A stretch of 10,544 nucleotides of DNA from Bacilli bacterium (GTDB taxonomy: Bacteria > Bacillota_I > Bacilli_A > RFN20 > CAG-826), in NCBI GenBank assembly GCA_024413875.1, contig JAKSVY010000051.1, positions 1 to 10,544 of the forward strand, given 5' to 3'. Shown here piece by piece: positions 6,483 through 10,544 of this stretch (the stretch's first letter is position 1; every line of letters begins with the position of its first letter). Below the pieces are notes generated by a model. That model ran no database searches and had not been told where the DNA came from. It saw nothing but the letters and a program-made list of their open reading frames with translations. Both the position numbers and the translations under genes were made by a program.

Positions 6483-7514
6483 ATGAAAACATATCTTATC
6501 GACCCAAATAAAAAGTGGTGTAAAGCAAATTTACACTGTCACACCACCCATTCAGATGGTTATTTTACTCCTGAAGAAATTAAAAAATATTACATGGAAC
6601 AAGGCTATAGCATTGTTGCATATACTGACCATGAAGTTATCTTTGATGTAAGTCATTTAACTGATGAAAATTTCGTTGCAATTACAGCAGTGGAATATTC
6701 AATTAATGACTATGAAAAACCTGCTAATGAAACATATGTTGATTATGAAGGAAAACCAATTTGGAGAGACTTAAGAGTAATGCATTTAAATCTCTTTTCT
6801 AAAGATCCTCATAATGTTGTTCATCCAGGTGCATCTGAAGAAAATTTCTCTGATTATAACCGTCAAAAATATGCACCTAATATTATCCAATATGATGGCT
6901 ATCATAGAGTATTCACTCCTGAAAGCATTCAAGAGACTATTGATAGAGCGAACAAAGCAGGATTTTTAGTGCAATTTAACCATCCTAACTGGTCTTTAAA
7001 CACAAGAGAAGATTATATTAATCTTAAAGGTTTATGGGGCTTAGAAATCCTAAATTACTTAACCGAGATTGAAACTGGTGCAGAATATTGTATTAACATT
7101 TATGATGATATGGTTAGAGAAGGCCATAAAATCTGCTGTACGATGGGTGATGATAACCATAACTATGAAGGTGGTTTTGAAGGATCGTTTGGTGGATTTA
7201 ACTATATCGGTGTAGATGAGTTAACTTATGATGAAGTATTAACTGCGATGGAAAACGGAAATATCTATGCTTCATCAGGTCCAATTATCAAATCACTCTA
7301 TATCGATTCAGATGATGAAAAGATTTATGTTGAATGCAGTGAGGCTACTGACATTATCTTTGTTGGATACAATAGAACATTTAGACACTATCACGGTGAA
7401 GACTTAACTAAAGCTGACTTTAAAATCTTTGGTGGTGAAGTATACTTTAGAATCACTGTTAAAGATAAATATGGTCACGTTGCTCACACACATGCGTATT
7501 ACCTTAATAAATAA
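6483..7514 (+). CDS. PHP-domain metal-dependent phosphoesterase-like protein
   Basis: A 343-residue protein with a full set of PHP metal-ligand motifs: LHCHTTHSDG (residues 17-26; H18, H20, D25), YTDHE (47-51), a glutamate in AVEY (E71), H101 in MHLN, FNHPNW (165-170, H167) and GDDNHN (222-227, D224 and H226). PHP domains bind two or three metals and hydrolyse phosphoesters or phosphodiesters. Residues about 255-343, starting near YASSGPII, form a C-terminal beta-rich extension common in standalone members. There is no signal peptide, so it is cytoplasmic. Its substrate is unknown; a sugar phosphate is plausible from the neighbours. The start lacks a Shine-Dalgarno site. It is monocistronic, followed by a long hairpin. 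Family assignment is secure, substrate is not. Confidence 0.88.
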   Translation: MKTYLIDPNKKWCKANLHCHTTHSDGYFTPEEIKKYYMEQGYSIVAYTDHEVIFDVSHLTDENFVAITAVEYSINDYEKPANETYVDYEGKPIWRDLRVMHLNLFSKDPHNVVHPGASEENFSDYNRQKYAPNIIQYDGYHRVFTPESIQETIDRANKAGFLVQFNHPNWSLNTREDYINLKGLWGLEILNYLTEIETGAEYCINIYDDMVREGHKICCTMGDDNHNYEGGFEGSFGGFNYIGVDELTYDEVLTAMENGNIYASSGPIIKSLYIDSDDEKIYVECSEATDIIFVGYNRTFRHYHGEDLTKADFKIFGGEVYFRITVKDKYGHVAHTHAYYLNK

Positions 7515-7524
7515 TTAATATATG

Positions 7525-7579
7525 AAAAGATTGCAACATTATGTCTATTACATAGATATGGTGTTGCTTTTATCTTTTT
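7525..7579 (+). terminator. Long hairpin terminator after the PHP gene
   Basis: A layered stem: AAAAGAT (7525-7531) with ATCTTTT (7572-7578), GCAACA (7533-7538) with TGTTGC (7562-7567), and ATGTCTAT (7541-7548) with ATAGATAT (7552-7559), joined by wobble pairs and small internal loops, with TAC at the tip and a T run at 7575-7579. It starts just after the PHP stop codon and likely insulates the GH3 promoter. Confidence 0.7.
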
Positions 7580-7596
7580 AAAGATAATTGTATTTA

Positions 7597-7611
7597 TTAA
7601 ACTGGGTTTAA
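7597..7611. promoter_or_regulatory. Putative operator TTAAACTGGGTTTAA (copy 2)
   Basis: Exact reverse complement of the site at 6311-6325. With flanking bases the symmetry extends to TATTAAAC-TGG-GTTTAATA. It covers the -35 region of the GH3 promoter (about 7607-7612), a position typical of a repressor site. Confidence 0.62.
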
Positions 7612-7626
7612 TATTAATATTCCTAG

Positions 7627-7635
7627 TGTTATAAT
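7627..7635 (+). promoter_or_regulatory. Extended -10 promoter of the GH3 gene
   Basis: TGT-TATAAT (TG at 7627-7628, box at 7630-7635) is a perfect extended -10 element. The -35 position holds only TTTAAT, within the putative operator. Transcription should begin near 7642, leaving a leader of about 24 nt with GGAGG at 7651-7655, ten bases before the ATG. Confidence 0.7.
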
Positions 7636-7665
7636 ATTAATATCTATATTGGAGGATATATCCTT

Positions 7666-9885
7666 ATGAAATATAAAGACGCGAAATGCTCAATTCCTGA
7701 AAGAGTTGAAGACTTACTTTCAAGAATGACTCTTGATGAAAAGTTAGAGCAAATGCATTGTTTTGGATGTGTTTACACACCTGAAGAAGAACTTGAATTT
7801 ATCAAAAAAGGCGAAAACAAAATTCATAGTGAGTTCTATACTTTCGTTAGTTTCACTATCGCTCAGTTAAACAGAATTCAAAAGTTCGCTGTTGAAGAAA
7901 CTCGTTTAGGAATCCCAGCATATATTGCGACTGAATGTGTTCATGGTGCTCCAACACCTTACACAACTATTTTCCCATCAAATGGTGCGTTAGCCGCAAC
8001 ATTTGATTTATCTCTTGCAGCAAGAGCGGCCCGTATTGAAGGTAAAGAATTAAAAACATTAGGTTTTAATAGAGTATATTCTCCAAACGTTGATTTGCTC
8101 CGTGATGGAAGATGGGGTAGAAGTGGTGAAGATTATGGTGAAGATCCATATCTTGTTGGTAAATTTGGTGCAGAAATTGTTAAAGGTCTTCAAGCTGAAG
8201 GCATTGAAGCCACTATTAAGCACTATATTGGATATTCTATGCCAGAAGGCGGCCTTAATTTAGGCTCAGGACACATTGGTGAACGTGAAATGAGAGAATA
8301 TTTCCTCCCATCATTTGCTGAATGTATTAAGGCTGGCGCAATGGGTGTTATGAACTGCTATAACGAAGTTGATGGGGTTCCAGCTGGTGTTGATCCACTT
8401 TGGATGACTAAAGTTTTACGTGAAGAATTAGGATTTACTGGCGATGTTATTACTGACTATGGATTAACAGGTATTTGTTGGCACCGCCATCAAATGGTTA
8501 ATCGTAGTGAATATGTTCTTGGAAAGATTTTCCTTGATGCAAATATTGATATTGAAGCATGTGCTAGAGATGCCTATGGTCCTCAAATGAAGGAAATGGT
8601 GGAATCTGGCGAAGTTGATATTGAAAGAATTAACACTGCAGTCCGTCGTGTTTTAACAAATAAATTCAAATTAGGTTTATTTGATAATCCTTATGTTCCA
8701 GAAGTTGATGAATTTAATATTAGAACTAAAGAAGCACATGATTTAACTTATGAAATTGAAGCTAAAGGTGCGGTATTACTTAAGAATGATGGAATTCTTC
8801 CATTTAAAGAAAAGAAGAATATCTTGCTTGTTGGTCCTAACTCAATGATTGCCCAATTAGGTGGTATTTGTTATTTCCCATTCGCTCAAGATGGTAAGCA
8901 TGAATTTACATGTTCTGCCGCAAAAGCAGTTAAGACTCACGAAGCATTCATTAATAAATACGGTAAAGATAACGTTAAGGTTATTCCTTGTTGTAACTTT
9001 ATGAATGTTAATAATGAACAAATTAAAGAAGCAGTTGAGCTTGCTAATACATGGGCAGATGTTGTTATCTTTGCAGGCGGAAACAATGCTCAAGGATATT
9101 CTGGTGGTGAAAATGGTGGTGCTAATAACCCTGTTAACCTTCCAGATGCTTGTACATCGAATGAAGGTTATGACACAGATGATATTTGCATTTGCAAGTC
9201 ACAAAAAACAGTCTTTAAAGCACTTAAAGAAGCTAAGGCTCCAATTGTTTTCTTAATCTATGAAGGAAAACCATGTTCATTAACTGAAGAATTAGATGAT
9301 ATCTCTGCATTAATCTATTGCTTTGGTGTTGGTATGGAAGGTAATAGAGCAATCGCAGATATTATCGCAGGCGATGTTGTTCCATCAGGTAAGATGACAT
9401 TCACAATTCCTCGCACTGTTGGCCAAATCCCTATTTTCTACAATAGAAAACCATTAAGAGGATTATATGATCGTTCTGGAAACGATGAAAAAGCCGGACA
9501 AGACTATGTCTTCTCTGATAAAGAACCATTATTCGAATTTGGAGCAGGTTTATCTTACACAACATTTGAATATAGTGACTTAAAAGTAGAAAAAGTTAAT
9601 GATGAGTATAAAGTAAGCGTTAAAGTCGCTAACACTGGTGATTATGATGCAGATGAATCTGTTCTTGTTTATACAGGAAGTTTATCAAACGTTATGGTAG
9701 CTCCTTGTGTAAAGAAACTTAGAGCGTTCAAACGTATTCATTTAAATAAGGGTGAATCACAAGTTGTTGAATTCACATTAACAAAAGAAGATTGGGCATA
9801 TGTTGGTTATGATATGAAGACTGCTTACCCAATCGGACAAATCAAAGTTATTGTTAAGGATATGGAAGCAGTATTCCACATTTAA
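7666..9885 (+). CDS. Glycoside hydrolase family 3 beta-glycosidase
   Basis: A 739-residue three-domain GH3 enzyme. Residues about 1-345 are the TIM barrel: RDGRWGRSGEDYGEDPYLVG (the sugar-binding signature), KHYIGY (K185-H186), and GDVITDYG with D264 as the catalytic nucleophile. Residues about 375-590 are the C-terminal alpha/beta sandwich, where the acid/base is expected; SNEGYDTDD with E500 aligns best with the usual E-G-x-D-R/T loop, though E482 in GGENGG is also nearby. Residues about 655-730 are the fibronectin III-like domain. There is no signal peptide, so it acts in the cytoplasm. The family removes terminal beta-linked glucose, xylose, N-acetylglucosamine or similar; specificity cannot be read here. 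The start is fixed by GGAGG. It is followed after one base by an isomerase gene, probably co-transcribed. Confidence 0.93.
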   Translation: MKYKDAKCSIPERVEDLLSRMTLDEKLEQMHCFGCVYTPEEELEFIKKGENKIHSEFYTFVSFTIAQLNRIQKFAVEETRLGIPAYIATECVHGAPTPYTTIFPSNGALAATFDLSLAARAARIEGKELKTLGFNRVYSPNVDLLRDGRWGRSGEDYGEDPYLVGKFGAEIVKGLQAEGIEATIKHYIGYSMPEGGLNLGSGHIGEREMREYFLPSFAECIKAGAMGVMNCYNEVDGVPAGVDPLWMTKVLREELGFTGDVITDYGLTGICWHRHQMVNRSEYVLGKIFLDANIDIEACARDAYGPQMKEMVESGEVDIERINTAVRRVLTNKFKLGLFDNPYVPEVDEFNIRTKEAHDLTYEIEAKGAVLLKNDGILPFKEKKNILLVGPNSMIAQLGGICYFPFAQDGKHEFTCSAAKAVKTHEAFINKYGKDNVKVIPCCNFMNVNNEQIKEAVELANTWADVVIFAGGNNAQGYSGGENGGANNPVNLPDACTSNEGYDTDDICICKSQKTVFKALKEAKAPIVFLIYEGKPCSLTEELDDISALIYCFGVGMEGNRAIADIIAGDVVPSGKMTFTIPRTVGQIPIFYNRKPLRGLYDRSGNDEKAGQDYVFSDKEPLFEFGAGLSYTTFEYSDLKVEKVNDEYKVSVKVANTGDYDADESVLVYTGSLSNVMVAPCVKKLRAFKRIHLNKGESQVVEFTLTKEDWAYVGYDMKTAYPIGQIKVIVKDMEAVFHI

Positions 9886-9886
9886 T

Positions 9887-10544
9887 ATGGCAAGAAAAAT
9901 TGTAATCGATACAGGATGTTTATATCGCATTGGTGATGATAAGAAAGTATTAGATCTTATCAAATCATGTGGTTTTGAATATTTTGATCTTACCTTATTT
10001 TGGAAAGGTGTTACCGAGCACATTGGTGTTGATGAAGACTATCTAGAAAAGGCAAAAGAACTTAGAGAATACGCAGATAAGATAGGACTTATTTGCGAAC
10101 AATCACATGCTTTCTTTTGCGCAGGTAACGATGAAGACACAAATAGAATAAGAATTGATTACATTAAAAAAGACATAAGAACTGCATCAGTTATGGGTGC
10201 TAAAGAAATTGTAATTCACCCAGCAGAAGACCTCTCTTTTGAAGAAAATATTGAAATGTTTAAAGGTTTTATACCTGTAGCGAAAGAGTGTGGAATTAAA
10301 ATTGCTGTTGAAAATGTAATCGCGTATAAAAATGGAAAACCAGTTCCGATTTGCACATCGACTCCAGAAGGATTTGTAAAATTTATTGACACACTTAATG
10401 ATGAATGTGTTGTTGCATGCTTAGACATCGGGCACGCTGAATTAGATGTATGTAATACTTCTGCAGTAGAGATGATTAAGGCTTTAGGTCCTAGACTTCA
10501 AGCATTACATATTCATGATAATGATAAACATGGTGATAACCATC
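9887..10544 (+). CDS. Sugar phosphate isomerase/epimerase, xylose isomerase-like TIM barrel (3' end outside window)
   Basis: The frame is open to the window end (219 codons), starting MARKIVIDTG. It shows the strand-by-strand motifs of the AP-endonuclease-2/xylose-isomerase-like barrel: GFEYFDLTLF near residue 30, EQSHAFF (about 70-76), IVIHPAED (about 105-112), AVENVI with the metal-ligand glutamate (about 135-140), CLDIGHAEL with the ligand Asp and His (about 182-190), and LHIHDNDKHGDNH at the cut end. Such enzymes interconvert keto and aldo sugars or epimerise them using a divalent metal, in the cytoplasm. The ATG begins one base after the GH3 stop (TAATATG) without a ribosome site, indicating translational coupling. 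It probably processes the sugar released by the GH3 enzyme, which is inference. Confidence 0.88.
   Translation, partial: MARKIVIDTGCLYRIGDDKKVLDLIKSCGFEYFDLTLFWKGVTEHIGVDEDYLEKAKELREYADKIGLICEQSHAFFCAGNDEDTNRIRIDYIKKDIRTASVMGAKEIVIHPAEDLSFEENIEMFKGFIPVAKECGIKIAVENVIAYKNGKPVPICTSTPEGFVKFIDTLNDECVVACLDIGHAELDVCNTSAVEMIKALGPRLQALHIHDNDKHGDNH

Noticed and set aside
1..10544. CRISPR arrays, insertion sequences, tRNA genes or prophage attachment sites
   Set aside because: No regularly spaced direct repeats, transposase, cloverleaf-like gene or paired att-like repeats were seen on either strand.

Overview
The window is A+T-rich. Every complete gene ends in TAA, all tryptophans are TGG, and no in-frame TGA is seen. 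Strong Shine-Dalgarno sites (AAGGAGG, GGAGG) sit beside genes with none. This suggests a low-GC Bacillota genome, perhaps an uncultured gut or rumen Bacilli/Erysipelotrichia or Mollicutes-related lineage. The placement is inference; there is no phylogenetic marker gene here.

Layout. (1) 1-2988, plus strand: an operon with a truncated Gfo/Idh/MocA oxidoreductase, a small P-loop kinase-like ATPase and a GH125 exo-alpha-mannosidase, closed by a hairpin terminator. (2) 3010-3582, minus strand: a YgjV-family membrane protein, convergent with the operon. (3) About 3773-4837, plus strand: roughly 1,065 nt with no credible ORF, preceded by a textbook promoter (TTGACA-17-TAATAT) and ended by a rho-independent terminator. 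It is packed with perfect hairpins, six of them capped by GNRA tetraloops. This is best read as a giant structured non-coding RNA and is the most interesting object in the window. (4) 4904-6232, minus strand: a secreted protein with a signal peptide, an N-terminal domain and a tandem pair of about 125-residue modules. (5) 6483-7514: a PHP-domain phosphoesterase-like metalloprotein. (6) 7666-9885: a cytoplasmic GH3 beta-glycosidase, followed after one base by (7) 9887-10544, a sugar phosphate isomerase/epimerase TIM barrel cut by the window edge.

Working together. The metabolic genes look like a carbohydrate-use locus acting inside the cell: two glycosidases without signal peptides, two sugar-modifying enzymes (Gfo/Idh oxidoreductase, xylose-isomerase-like barrel), a possible small-molecule kinase and a PHP hydrolase. 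A 15-bp near-palindrome (TTAAACCCAGTTTAA and its exact reverse complement) occurs upstream of both the secreted protein and the GH3 gene. It suggests one regulator controls a surface/secreted component and the intracellular hydrolase together. No transporter or regulator gene lies in the window. The giant RNA sits between ygjV and the secreted-protein gene with its own promoter and terminator, so it appears to be an independent transcription unit.
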